Positions 8,160-16,897 of a stretch of 64,000 nt of DNA are shown piece after piece. The notes under the pieces are model-generated. The model was given only the letters and a program-made list of their open reading frames with translations, made no database searches and was not told where the DNA came from. The stretch covers positions 248,001 to 312,000 of the forward strand of contig NZ_JACHTE010000003.1 of assembly GCF_014145395.1 (NCBI RefSeq), in the 5' to 3' direction. Within the stretch, counting starts at the first letter, position 1; each line of letters begins with the position of its first letter. The stretch comes from Marilutibacter penaei. Its GTDB lineage: Bacteria > Pseudomonadota > Gammaproteobacteria > Xanthomonadales > Xanthomonadaceae. Both the position numbers and the translations under genes were made by a program.

Positions 8160-9068
8160 ATGTGGACCTCAGCGGGCACGGATGCTCCCAGCCCGGCGCC
8201 GCCCGGGTTGCGTCGTCGCAGCCGATGGGGGGATCAGCTGTTCTGGCTGGGGATGGCGCTACTCGCAGCCATGGCGGCCTCGACGGTCCTCCTGATCGCA
8301 TGGTTGCTGCTGTCCGAAAGCCTGCCGTTGATCCTCAAGGGCGGTGCCTGGCGCTTCCTCTCCGACCCCGGATGGTGGCCCCGGGAAGGCAGTTTCAACA
8401 TGGCGCCCATGGCACTCGCCAGCCTCCTGCTCACCGTGGGTGCGCTCACCCTGGCGGCACCGTTTGGAATCGCCTACGCCATACACACGGTCTTCAACGC
8501 CGGGCCCCGGCAGGCCGTCTTGCTGGGCGGGCTGGTGGAGGCCAGCGCGGCGGTGCCCACGGTGGTCTATGGCCTGTGGGGCATCACCGCGGTGGTGCCC
8601 CTGCTGGGGCAGGTGAACCCGCCGGGGGCCAGCCTTGCGGCCGGCATCGTCGTCGTCGCGGTGATGATCTTCCCGACTCTGACCCTGCTCGTTCAAGCTG
8701 CGCTGCGTGCGGTGCCCGCGCACTATGCCCATTCCGCGGAGGCGCTGGGCGTTTCCCGGGGGCAGGTGATCCTGCGCATCATCCTGCCAGCGGCGCGCAA
8801 GGGGGTGCTATCGGCCATGGTGCTCGCGGCGGCCCGCGCCATCGGCGAGACCATGGTGGTCCTCATGGTGTGCGGGAACATCGTGCAGGTGCCGGGCTCG
8901 GTCTTCGAGCCGGTGCGCACGCTGACAGCCAACATCGCGCTCGAAATGCCTTACGCAATGGGCGATCACCGGATGTCGCTGTTCGTGGCCGGTCTGCTCA
9001 TGCTCGTGCTGATCGCCGTCATGGTGATGCTCGGCGGAACGCTCGCACGCGGGCGCCGCCACACATGA
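8160..9068 (+). CDS. pstC: Phosphate-type ABC transporter permease PstC-like
   Basis: A 302-residue inner-membrane permease with six predicted membrane segments. The EAA-loop region SAEALGVSRGQVILRIILPA around residues 195-215 and the RAIGETMVVLMVCGN segment are typical of PstC. It starts 15 bases after the pstS stop, and its stop overlaps the pstA ATG in an ATGA, which indicates translational coupling. It forms the channel with PstA for whatever oxyanion PstS binds. Confidence 0.9.
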   Translation: MWTSAGTDAPSPAPPGLRRRSRWGDQLFWLGMALLAAMAASTVLLIAWLLLSESLPLILKGGAWRFLSDPGWWPREGSFNMAPMALASLLLTVGALTLAAPFGIAYAIHTVFNAGPRQAVLLGGLVEASAAVPTVVYGLWGITAVVPLLGQVNPPGASLAAGIVVVAVMIFPTLTLLVQAALRAVPAHYAHSAEALGVSRGQVILRIILPAARKGVLSAMVLAAARAIGETMVVLMVCGNIVQVPGSVFEPVRTLTANIALEMPYAMGDHRMSLFVAGLLMLVLIAVMVMLGGTLARGRRHT

Positions 9069-9955
9069 GGGGGTGGCGAGCGAAGCCCGTTCCGTGGCGG
9101 CCCGGCAGCAACGGATCGACAGTCCCCGCGCTGCTGACCGGGATCACGGTCCTGGTCCTGGCCTGGCCTCTATGGATGGTGGCGTCGAAGGGCGTGCCGT
9201 TGCTCGGCCCTGAATTCCTGATCTCGTCCCCGCGCGACGCGGGTCGGGCCGGCGGCATCGCACCGATCCTGGTCTCGACGCTCGGAATCGTTTCGATCAG
9301 TCTGGCGGCGGCCCTTCCCCCGGCGTTCGCGGTAGCCACGATGCTGTCCGAAGCCCTGCCTGCCGGAGGCCGGACGGCGCGCCTCATTCGCGGCAGCCTG
9401 GATGTGCTCGCGGGAGTGCCCTCGATCGTGTTCGGAATATTCGGCCTGGTCCTGTTCTGCCGAAAGCTGGGGATGGGCTACTCGATTGCCGCCGGCGGAC
9501 TGACCTTGGCCTGCATGATCCTGCCCACGCTGGCACGTGCGATCCACGTCGCCCTGGAGGCAGCAGCGGAGGAGCATCGGAATGCAGGCCTCGCGCTGGG
9601 ACTCTCGCGCCGTGCGGTCTTGTGCCGGGTGCTGGTGCCCGTCGCGCTGCCCGGGATCTGTGCCGGCATGGTCCTGGGGCTGACCCGTGCGCTGGCGGAA
9701 ACCGCGGTGCTGCTGTTCACGAGCGGGTACTCGGACCGGATGCCCGGCTCGGTCCTGGACTCCGGACGCAGCATCTCGGTCCATATCTACGAGTTGTCGA
9801 CCAACGTTCCGGGCGGTACTGCACCGGCTTACGGCTCGGCGCTTGCACTGTTGCTGCTGCTCGCGTGCCTGAGCCTGGCCATGCATGGCCTGCTGCGATG
9901 GATGCATCGCAGGCTGGCAGGCATGGCCATACCTACAGGAGGGTCAACCGGGTGA
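9065..9955 (+). CDS. pstA: Phosphate-type ABC transporter permease PstA-like
   Basis: A 296-residue permease. Family features are VLAGVPSIVFGIFGLVLF, the coupling loop NAGLALGLSRRAVLCRVLVP and RALAETAVLLFTSGY, all placed as in PstA. It overlaps pstC by four bases and its own stop overlaps the GTG of pstB (GTGA). The tight packing shows that the transporter genes are expressed as one unit with the downstream ligase and exporter genes. Confidence 0.9.
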   Translation: MRGWRAKPVPWRPGSNGSTVPALLTGITVLVLAWPLWMVASKGVPLLGPEFLISSPRDAGRAGGIAPILVSTLGIVSISLAAALPPAFAVATMLSEALPAGGRTARLIRGSLDVLAGVPSIVFGIFGLVLFCRKLGMGYSIAAGGLTLACMILPTLARAIHVALEAAAEEHRNAGLALGLSRRAVLCRVLVPVALPGICAGMVLGLTRALAETAVLLFTSGYSDRMPGSVLDSGRSISVHIYELSTNVPGGTAPAYGSALALLLLLACLSLAMHGLLRWMHRRLAGMAIPTGGSTG

Positions 9956-10794
9956 ACCAGATCGCCATGAGCGGGCCGTGCAACGCAAGGCTCCGGGATG
10001 AAGACGACCTTTCGGCCTGCTGCGGATCGTCCCACGAAGCCATCGAGCTGGACGACGTCAGCGTGAGTTATGGCGACGAGGCCGTGGTGACCGACGTGGC
10101 CCTGCGGATTCCCCGCAACGCCGTGACCGCGTTGATCGGTCCATCCGGGTGCGGAAAGTCGAGTCTTCTGTATTGCCTGAACCGGATGTGCGATCTGATT
10201 CCCGGCTGTCGGACACGGGGCAGCGTGCGCTTTGGATGGCTCGACAACGAGCGCCTGGCCTGCGATCCGACGATCCTTCGACGGCACGTCGGCATGCTGT
10301 TCCAGCGACCGGGGCCGTTTCCGTTTTCCATCCGCCGCAATATCGAGTTCGCGCTCCGCCAGCATGGTGTCCGCGCCCGTCCGGACCTCGACGAGCGCGT
10401 GGAGTGGTCGCTGCGCGAGGCTGGCCTGTGGGATGAAGTGCGCGATCGCCTGGACAGGCCGGCCTTGGGTCTGTCAGGTGGGCAGCAGCAGCGATTGTGC
10501 CTGGCGCGGGCGCTGGCGCTGGATCCTTCGGTACTGCTGATGGACGAACCCTGCAGCGCGCTGGATCCCATCTCCACCCGCAAGCTCGAGGAACTGATCC
10601 GGCGGCTTGCCCGTGACCGGACCATCGTGCTGGTCACGCACAGCCTCCCCCAGGCGCGCCGTGTCGCCGACCACGTCGCTTTGCTTTGGAAGGCTGAAGG
10701 GGATGCAGGGCGTCTCGTCGAACATGGTCACGCGCGGCGCTTCTTCGAACAGCCCCATCATGCAGTGACGCGCGAGTACCTGAGCTTCGCGTGA
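9952..10794 (+). CDS. pstB: Phosphate-type ABC transporter ATPase PstB-like
   Basis: A 280-residue ABC ATPase. Walker A is GPSGCGKSS, the signature is LSGGQQQRL, Walker B is LLMDEPCSALDP and the switch histidine is in THSLPQARR. The Q-loop reads FQRPGPFPFSIRRNIE instead of the usual FQKPNPFPKSIYDN of PstB, so this is a diverged member. I chose GTG 9952 because GGAGGG precedes it and it overlaps the pstA stop; ATG 9967 is the alternative. The N-terminal extension contains an unusual Cys and Cys-Cys pair before the ATPase core. Confidence 0.9.
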   Translation: MNQIAMSGPCNARLRDEDDLSACCGSSHEAIELDDVSVSYGDEAVVTDVALRIPRNAVTALIGPSGCGKSSLLYCLNRMCDLIPGCRTRGSVRFGWLDNERLACDPTILRRHVGMLFQRPGPFPFSIRRNIEFALRQHGVRARPDLDERVEWSLREAGLWDEVRDRLDRPALGLSGGQQQRLCLARALALDPSVLLMDEPCSALDPISTRKLEELIRRLARDRTIVLVTHSLPQARRVADHVALLWKAEGDAGRLVEHGHARRFFEQPHHAVTREYLSFA

Positions 10795-10866
10795 TGGGAC
10801 CGCCGTCGGGGCGGATGGTACATCCATTCCATTGAGCGACCCGGGGCCGGTTCCTAGCATCGATGC

Positions 10867-12441
10867 ATGGCCTTCCTTCCCGAATCCGGTGCGGCGTCGT
10901 CGTTCGGCATGTCAGTGCAGCCCTTGCGCGTCGAGGCATTGCTGGACCATGCCGCGCGGGTGCATCCCCGGTCCACGGTCACCACGGCCGGAGCCGCAGG
11001 CACCTCGAAGAGCCTGTCCTATCCGGAGCTGGCGGAGGCGGCCGGCCACGTCGCAGTCCTGATGCAGGCCGCGGGATTCAGGCCGGGGGACCGCATTTTC
11101 CTTCTTGCCCATGCGGCGGCGGAAGTCCTTGCCTGGACGTACGGTGCGGCACGCCTGGGCGTCGTTCCTCATTTCGCCAACCCGGGTCATGGCGCCGGGA
11201 CGCTTCGGATGCAGTGGACGAAATCCGGTGCACGCTGGCTGCTTCACGATGCCGCATGCGAGGCGCTGGCCCTTGAATGCGTGGCGGGCGGGGACGAGGC
11301 TTCCCTGCGGCGGCTGGACATGGCGTCCGCCCCCGCGCTGCGAGCCGGCCTCAAGGAGGATCCGCGACCCGAAGGCGCGCTGGCACTGGTGTGCTACTCG
11401 TCCGGTACCACTGGACTGCCGAAGGTGGTGGCATTCACCCATCGCTCCACCGTGCTGCACGCGTTCGCTTGCGCCTTGCCTGATGCGATGTGTCTCGCTT
11501 CGTCTGACCGGGTGATGCCGCTCGTGCAGCCTTTCCATGCCGCCGCCTGGGCCGCGCCGTTCGCGTGTCCGCTGGTGGGCGCTTCGCTGGTGCTGGTGCC
11601 GCCGAGTGCCGAACCTGCGCAATGGTACGAATGGATCGAGGTGCACCGCGTCACCGTGCTCGGCGCGGTCACGGCTCAATGGCGGATGCTGCTGGCGTAC
11701 ATGGAGCAGCACAACCTGCATTTCAGTACGTTGCGGAGGACGGTGGTGGCCGGCACCCGGATGCCGCCGGCCGTCGCCACGCGAATCGTTGATCGCCTCG
11801 GCGTCGAGGTCAGGCAAGCGTGGGGCATGACCGAGACGTCACCGCTGGCCACGATCGGCTGCCACGGTCGTGTTCGGGAGACTGCACACGGTCGCCCCGT
11901 GTTCGGTGTCCAGGTCGCCGTGCGCAACTGGGCGGGTACCTTGCAGCCCGGCGGGATGGGAGAGCTGATGGTGCGCGGTCATTGGGTGGCGACGCCCGGC
12001 TGGAACGGCGAATGGCTGTCCACCGGCGACCTTGCGATGGTGCATGCCGATGGCGGCGTCGAGGTGGTGGACCGTCTGTGCGATGTCGTGCACGGGACCT
12101 CCGGCCCGCTCAGCTCCGCCCTGGTGGAATACGAAGCCTGCGTGCAGGAAGGCGTGGCAGATGCCGCGCTACTGGCCATGGAAGGCCACTTTCCGCACGG
12201 GGTGTTGGCGTGGGTCGCACGGGATGGAAGCGAGCCGGCGCGGATCGTCGACGGCCTTCGACAACGCCTCGCCACCGCTTTCGATGGCTGGAATCCGGAC
12301 CGATTCGTTCGTGTGGATGCGTTGCCCTTCACCTCATCAGCGAAAGTCAGGAAGACGCAGCTGAAGGCCGAGCTTCTGGCGGCCGGGCATCTTTCCGCGC
12401 CGAACCCGGGTTCCGGGAAGCCGGCCCGGGCGCCGGCATGA
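10867..12441 (+). CDS. AMP-dependent acyl ligase, AlkK-like
   Basis: A 524-residue member of the ANL superfamily, which activates carboxylic acids as acyl-AMP and usually acyl-CoA. Motif A3 is SSGTTGLPK (residues about 178-186), A5 is WGMTETS (about 318), A7 is STGDLA (about 386) and the A10 lysine is in SSAKVRK (about 490). The layout around PLVQPFHAAAWAAP resembles medium- and long-chain fatty acyl-CoA ligases such as AlkK. The usual motif between A7 and A10 (SGGEWISS type) is altered here to GTSGPLSS. It follows pstB by 72 bases and overlaps the next gene in an ATGA. The substrate is unknown; a fatty acid is likely. Confidence 0.85.
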   Translation: MAFLPESGAASSFGMSVQPLRVEALLDHAARVHPRSTVTTAGAAGTSKSLSYPELAEAAGHVAVLMQAAGFRPGDRIFLLAHAAAEVLAWTYGAARLGVVPHFANPGHGAGTLRMQWTKSGARWLLHDAACEALALECVAGGDEASLRRLDMASAPALRAGLKEDPRPEGALALVCYSSGTTGLPKVVAFTHRSTVLHAFACALPDAMCLASSDRVMPLVQPFHAAAWAAPFACPLVGASLVLVPPSAEPAQWYEWIEVHRVTVLGAVTAQWRMLLAYMEQHNLHFSTLRRTVVAGTRMPPAVATRIVDRLGVEVRQAWGMTETSPLATIGCHGRVRETAHGRPVFGVQVAVRNWAGTLQPGGMGELMVRGHWVATPGWNGEWLSTGDLAMVHADGGVEVVDRLCDVVHGTSGPLSSALVEYEACVQEGVADAALLAMEGHFPHGVLAWVARDGSEPARIVDGLRQRLATAFDGWNPDRFVRVDALPFTSSAKVRKTQLKAELLAAGHLSAPNPGSGKPARAPA

Positions 12442-15400
12442 GCAGCATCGGGCATCCCGATGGGACCGTCTCGCGCCGTCCAACCGACGAGGTGGATGCA
12501 GTAGAAGGCGGCCTGTCCCGCTACCTGCAATGGGTGGTACGTCGTCGGGTCTGGGTGATTGCGCTGGTCGTGGTGGTCACGGCCGTGCTGGGGACCTTCG
12601 CCGCTCGCCAGCAGGTCATCATCAACCCCGCCACCGTGGTGCCCCAGGGCCACCCGTACATCCAGGCAACGAACACCATCGAACGGATCTTCGGGTCGAA
12701 GTACCTCGTGGTGATCGGTGTGACCCCCACCCAGGGCGACGCCCTGCAGCCCCGCGTGCTGGAGACGGTCCAGGACATCACGCGTGCACTGTACGCGTCG
12801 CCGTCGGTGAGCAAACAGACGCTGCTCAGCCTGTCTTCGCGGCAGGCCAAGGGGATCGCGGCCACCGCCGAGGGGTTCGAAGTGTCGCCCCTGATGCCGA
12901 CGGTTCCGCGGGACGAGCCGGGCCGGCAGGCCTTGCGCGATGCGCTCCAGGCCAATCCGGTCTACCGCGATTCGGTGATCTCCTCGGACTGGAAGACCGC
13001 GACCGTGCTGGTGGAGTTGAAGGAGGATGCCGGGGGGTTCGGCGCGATGCTGCGGGACGTCGATGCCATCGTCGAGGCTGCGCGGGGTCCCGGCATCGAG
13101 ATATCGGTCGGCGGCAACCCGGTGTTCCTCCACCAGGCCGAGGTCTTCGCGGACCGCATCAACTGGCTTTTCCCGATCGCGGTACTGGTGATCGGACTGT
13201 TGCATTTCGAAGCGTTCCGGACCGTCCAGGGCCTCGTACTCCCTCTGGTGACCGCCGTGCTGTCGGTGGTGTGGGGCGTCGGGATCATGGGCGCCATGGG
13301 CGTGCCGATGGACATCTTCAATTCCCCCACGCCGATCCTCATCCTGGCCGTGGCGGCCGGGCACGCCGTGCAGCTTCTGAAACGCTACTACGAGTGCTAT
13401 GCCGTACGGGCGGGCGAGCAGGGCATGGTGCCGGAGCTCGCCAACCGGCAGGCGATCGTCGATGCGCTGCTCGCAGTTGGACCGGTGCTGGTGATTGCAG
13501 GAGGCGTGGCGGCACTCGGCTTCTTCTCGCTGGTGGTGTTCCAGCTGGAGACCGTGCGCGCCTTTGGCATCTTCACGGGGATTGGCATCCTGTCCGCGGT
13601 GGTGCTTGAGTTCACCTTCACGCCGGCGGTCCGCGCCAGTCTTCGTCCGCCTCGTCTGCAGCACATTGAGCCCGGTGGCGGTACGCGGATCTGGGACCGC
13701 ATTGCGGGAGGCATCGCCGTGGCGGTGGAGCGCCCAGCAACGCGACGGCGCCTCATATGGGCCGTGGCCCTTCTCGTGGCGCTCGCGATGGTCGGGTGGC
13801 CTCGCGTGCAGGTGGACAACGCCAGCAAGACATTCTTTGACGAAACGCTGCCGGTGCAGCGCGACGATGCCTTGCTCAACGCGCGTACCGGTGGAACCAA
13901 CGCGCTTTACGTGATGATCGACAGTGGTGCGGTCGACGGGATCAAGTCGCCACAGGTTCTGGCCGCGCTGCGTACGTTGCAGGCCGCCGCGGACGCGTAT
14001 CCGGAGGTCGGCAAGACCGTGTCGATCGACGACTTCCTGTCCCGCATGCACGTGGCGGTGACCGGGGATGGCGACGCATCGGCCCTGGTCGACCCGAGGA
14101 ACGGGGCGCTGATCGCGCAGTACCTCTTCCTCTACGCCATGTCGGGCGACCCCGGGGATTTCTCGGCGCATGTCGACTACGAGTACCGTCGGGCCAAGCT
14201 TTCGGTGATGCTGCGGACGCACAGCAATGCCGAGATCGCCGCGCTGGTGGACCACCTGCGCGACGTGGCGGGCGCGGTGATACCCGATGGGACGTCCGTT
14301 TCGTTCGGCGGTGAGGTTGCGCAGACCCTGGCCGTGACCGACGTGATGGTGCGCAGCAAGCTCCTGAACATCATCCAGATCCTGGCCGTGATCTTCCTCG
14401 TGTCCGCGATGGCGTTCCGGTCGTTCCTGGCGGGTGCGCTGGTGCTCTCGCCGCTGCTCGTGGTCCTGTCGCTGGTGTTCGGCGTGATGGGCCACTTCGG
14501 CGTGCCATTGAATATTCCGAACTCGCTCATTTCGGCCATGGCCGTCGGCATCGGCGCGGACTATGCGATCTACCTGATCCATCGAACGCGCGAGTACGCC
14601 CTGCAAGGCATCGCGCTGGAAGACGCGATCAATCGTGCGATCCGTACTGCTGGCAAGGCCTGCCTGTTCGTGGCCACGGCCGTGGCGGGTGGGTATGCCG
14701 TCCTTTTCCTTTCCCATGACTACAACGTGCATATGTGGCTTGCGACTTTCATCGTGCTGGCAATGGTCGCCAGCGTCCTCACCGCACTGGTGCTGATACC
14801 CGCTGCCCTGCTGGTTCTGCGGCCTGCCTTCCTGGTGCGGGATCGGTCCGGCGACCGGGGAGCGGTGCTGCTGGTGATCGCGGCGGCGATCGGCTTCCTG
14901 GCGTACTCGCAGCTTGCGTGGGCCGGAGACGACGCCCGCGCGATCATGGAACGGAACGCCGACGTCATGCGCTTCGCGACGGCGAAGTCGCAGGCGCGCT
15001 TCGAGCTGGTCTCGGCGTCCGGTGGCCAGCGCCGACGTGAGGCGGACCTCCGGTCGCGTCTCCGTCCTGGTGGACGCGACACCGAGCGGCTGATCCGTTT
15101 CGAATCTCCTGCCGACATCCGCGGCACCGCGACGCTGCTGGTCGAGGACAGCGTCAACGGCGACGGCATGTGGGTGTACCTGCCGGCCCTGAAACGGGTG
15201 CGTCGCCTGGCGGCTTCGAACCGCAAGGACAGTTTCGTGGGCACGGACTTCAGCTACGGCGACGTGATGGGGCATCGCGTCGAGGACTGGACCCATGTGC
15301 TGGAGGGAGAGCGCTCGCGCGATGGCATGCCCCATTGGGTGGTGGCGTCCGTTCCCGCCACGCAGGCGGTGCGCGACGACAGTGGATACGGCAAGCGGAT

Positions 15401-15647
15401 CACCTGGATCCGCCAGGACAACCATGCCGCCACGCGAGTCGACGTGTTCGATACCGGCGGGCAGCCCTACAAACGCTTCGAGTTCAAGGACCTGCGCGAG
15501 GTCGCTCCGGGCAAATGGCAGCCGATGGAAGCGCGCGGCGAGAACCTGCAGAGCGGTCATCGCACTACGATCACCTTCACCGGCTTCGAAGCGGGGGTGC
15601 CCTTGGCCGATGACCTGTTCTCTCCCAATCGCCTGGATCGACCCTGA
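12438..15647 (+). CDS. RND/MMPL-family transporter fused to a LolA-like outer-membrane lipoprotein-sorting domain
   Basis: A 1069-residue protein. Residues about 30-800 are a two-repeat RND/MMPL lipid exporter with 12 membrane segments (GLLHFEAFRTVQGLVLP in repeat 1, GIGADYAIYLIHRTREY in repeat 2). From about residue 810 a hydrophobic stretch ending in LAWA-GDD, looking like a former signal peptide, leads into a soluble domain of about 240 residues. Its WVYLPALKRVRRL and DFSYGDVMG motifs are typical of LolA-like outer-membrane lipoprotein-sorting proteins, which are normally separate genes beside such transporters. It overlaps the ligase by four bases and the porin by one. It probably extracts a lipid from the inner membrane and carries it across the periplasm. 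Confidence 0.88.
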   Translation: MSSIGHPDGTVSRRPTDEVDAVEGGLSRYLQWVVRRRVWVIALVVVVTAVLGTFAARQQVIINPATVVPQGHPYIQATNTIERIFGSKYLVVIGVTPTQGDALQPRVLETVQDITRALYASPSVSKQTLLSLSSRQAKGIAATAEGFEVSPLMPTVPRDEPGRQALRDALQANPVYRDSVISSDWKTATVLVELKEDAGGFGAMLRDVDAIVEAARGPGIEISVGGNPVFLHQAEVFADRINWLFPIAVLVIGLLHFEAFRTVQGLVLPLVTAVLSVVWGVGIMGAMGVPMDIFNSPTPILILAVAAGHAVQLLKRYYECYAVRAGEQGMVPELANRQAIVDALLAVGPVLVIAGGVAALGFFSLVVFQLETVRAFGIFTGIGILSAVVLEFTFTPAVRASLRPPRLQHIEPGGGTRIWDRIAGGIAVAVERPATRRRLIWAVALLVALAMVGWPRVQVDNASKTFFDETLPVQRDDALLNARTGGTNALYVMIDSGAVDGIKSPQVLAALRTLQAAADAYPEVGKTVSIDDFLSRMHVAVTGDGDASALVDPRNGALIAQYLFLYAMSGDPGDFSAHVDYEYRRAKLSVMLRTHSNAEIAALVDHLRDVAGAVIPDGTSVSFGGEVAQTLAVTDVMVRSKLLNIIQILAVIFLVSAMAFRSFLAGALVLSPLLVVLSLVFGVMGHFGVPLNIPNSLISAMAVGIGADYAIYLIHRTREYALQGIALEDAINRAIRTAGKACLFVATAVAGGYAVLFLSHDYNVHMWLATFIVLAMVASVLTALVLIPAALLVLRPAFLVRDRSGDRGAVLLVIAAAIGFLAYSQLAWAGDDARAIMERNADVMRFATAKSQARFELVSASGGQRRREADLRSRLRPGGRDTERLIRFESPADIRGTATLLVEDSVNGDGMWVYLPALKRVRRLAASNRKDSFVGTDFSYGDVMGHRVEDWTHVLEGERSRDGMPHWVVASVPATQAVRDDSGYGKRITWIRQDNHAATRVDVFDTGGQPYKRFEFKDLREVAPGKWQPMEARGENLQSGHRTTITFTGFEAGVPLADDLFSPNRLDRP

Positions 15648-16897
15648 TGAGCGGCCGCGGCCGGGTCGCCGCGACCGTCAGGGCGATCGTGATGGCAGCG
15701 GGCGTGGGCGGCGTGCTCCCGCCGTTGCAGGCGGCCGGCCCTGCACTCGAGGGCGAGTTCGCGGCGGGACTGTGGTCCTCGGACCGGCGGCTTGAAGACC
15801 GCAGTGGCATTGCCAGTGCGCGGGCGCGCCTGGCCCTCGACTGGCAGGTCGGAGAGGGGGTGTCGGTACGCGGCGAGGCCTGGGCCGCCTGGGGTCCCGA
15901 GCGCCTGGACGGTCGAAGCTGGGACGCAGGCCTGCGTCGGCTGCTGGTGGCGTTCGATTCGGTGCCCTGTACGCCCGCGCTCGGCCGGGAAGAAATACTG
16001 TGGGGCCGTTCCGACGGGCTCAATCCGACCGATCAGGTATCGCCGCGAAACTTCCTGCGCCTCAGCCCCCGGGATCGAGACCAGCGCAGTGGACGCGGAG
16101 GTCTGCACCTCGATTGCATGCTCGGGGAGGGGCGGTTTCAGGCCCACTGGCTCGGTGAGTTCCACTTCAACGACGTCCCGCTGCCCCTGCCGCCAGGCGT
16201 ACGTTTCAGGGAGGACGATGCGGATGCAGGCGCCGACATCGCGATGCGCTATGAGCGTCGTGGCCAGCGACTCGACTGGGCACTCAGCGTGCTCGACGGC
16301 CATGACCCCTATCCCACGCTTGCAGTCCGCGATGTGAGGCCAAGTGGGCTGCTGCTCGGACGCGATGCCAGCCCGATCCGGATGCTGGGAGGGGATGCCG
16401 CACTCGCCATCGGGACGGCCGTGCTGCGCGCCGAGGTCGCGCGGACGTGGCAGGACGGGAACGGTCGGGCAGGATCGGCACGGCGGCCTTCGCATACGGC
16501 GGTGGTGGCCGGGGCTGAGTGGTTCGTGGGCGACATGGCCACGTTCTCGGTGCAGGGTTTCTGGAAGCATCTCGATGGGCGGGGCGGCACGGCGACGGTA
16601 CCGGCCCGCATCCAGCAGGCCCAGGGCCTGCTGGCGAACGAGGTTGACCGGAACCAGCATGGGCTGACCCTGCGCTATGCGCGGCCGCTGTGGGAAAGCC
16701 GGGGCGACGTGGAGGTGTTCGCCGTCTGGTCCCGGCCCCGGGACGACTGGATGTTGCGGGCAAGGCTTGAGCGGAGCCTCGGGGACCGGAGTGTGCTGCG
16801 CATCGGCGCGGACCTCTTTGGCGGTCCGGCCGACAGCTATCTGGGAAACCTCCGTGACAACTGCCTGGCGGTGGCCGAACTGGGCTACGCCTGGTGA
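15647..16897 (+). CDS. DUF1302-like outer-membrane beta-barrel protein
   Basis: A 416-residue exported protein with a signal peptide cleavable near LQAA. The segment EEILWGRSDGLNPTDQVSPR at residues about 113-132 is the family hallmark of DUF1302-like outer-membrane proteins that accompany MMPL/RND and LolA-like partners. The rest shows alternating beta-strand patterns, and the protein ends in an aromatic-containing strand (ELGYAW) as expected for a barrel. It is the last gene of the rightward operon, and its ATG overlaps the previous stop. It likely completes export of the cluster product to the outer membrane or outside. Confidence 0.8.
   Translation: MSGRGRVAATVRAIVMAAGVGGVLPPLQAAGPALEGEFAAGLWSSDRRLEDRSGIASARARLALDWQVGEGVSVRGEAWAAWGPERLDGRSWDAGLRRLLVAFDSVPCTPALGREEILWGRSDGLNPTDQVSPRNFLRLSPRDRDQRSGRGGLHLDCMLGEGRFQAHWLGEFHFNDVPLPLPPGVRFREDDADAGADIAMRYERRGQRLDWALSVLDGHDPYPTLAVRDVRPSGLLLGRDASPIRMLGGDAALAIGTAVLRAEVARTWQDGNGRAGSARRPSHTAVVAGAEWFVGDMATFSVQGFWKHLDGRGGTATVPARIQQAQGLLANEVDRNQHGLTLRYARPLWESRGDVEVFAVWSRPRDDWMLRARLERSLGDRSVLRIGADLFGGPADSYLGNLRDNCLAVAELGYAW

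Larger units (their letters stand above)
960..16897. other. Accessory gene cluster inserted between trpE and trpG (putative arsenic/lipid pathway)
   Basis: This block splits the tryptophan genes. After the zinc-ribbon gene at 960 it consists of two divergent operons sharing the control region 6990-7274. Leftward genes in transcription order: ADO-like diiron protein, ArsP-like permease, ArsD/thioredoxin-like protein, acyl-reductase-like SDR, ArsM-like methyltransferase, LuxR regulator. Rightward genes: PstS, PstC, PstA, PstB, AMP-ligase, RND-LolA fusion, DUF1302-like porin. Many neighbours overlap by 1-38 bases, so the genes are very likely co-expressed. The combination is unusual and is discussed in the findings. 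The boundaries are inferred from the trp genes, since no direct repeats or integrase are seen. Confidence 0.75.

Noticed and set aside
11979-15560. Very long open frame on the minus strand opposite the RND-LolA gene
   Set aside because: Its translation is rich in His, Arg and Gln without domains, and it mirrors the codon pattern of the real plus-strand gene; it is a GC-rich shadow.
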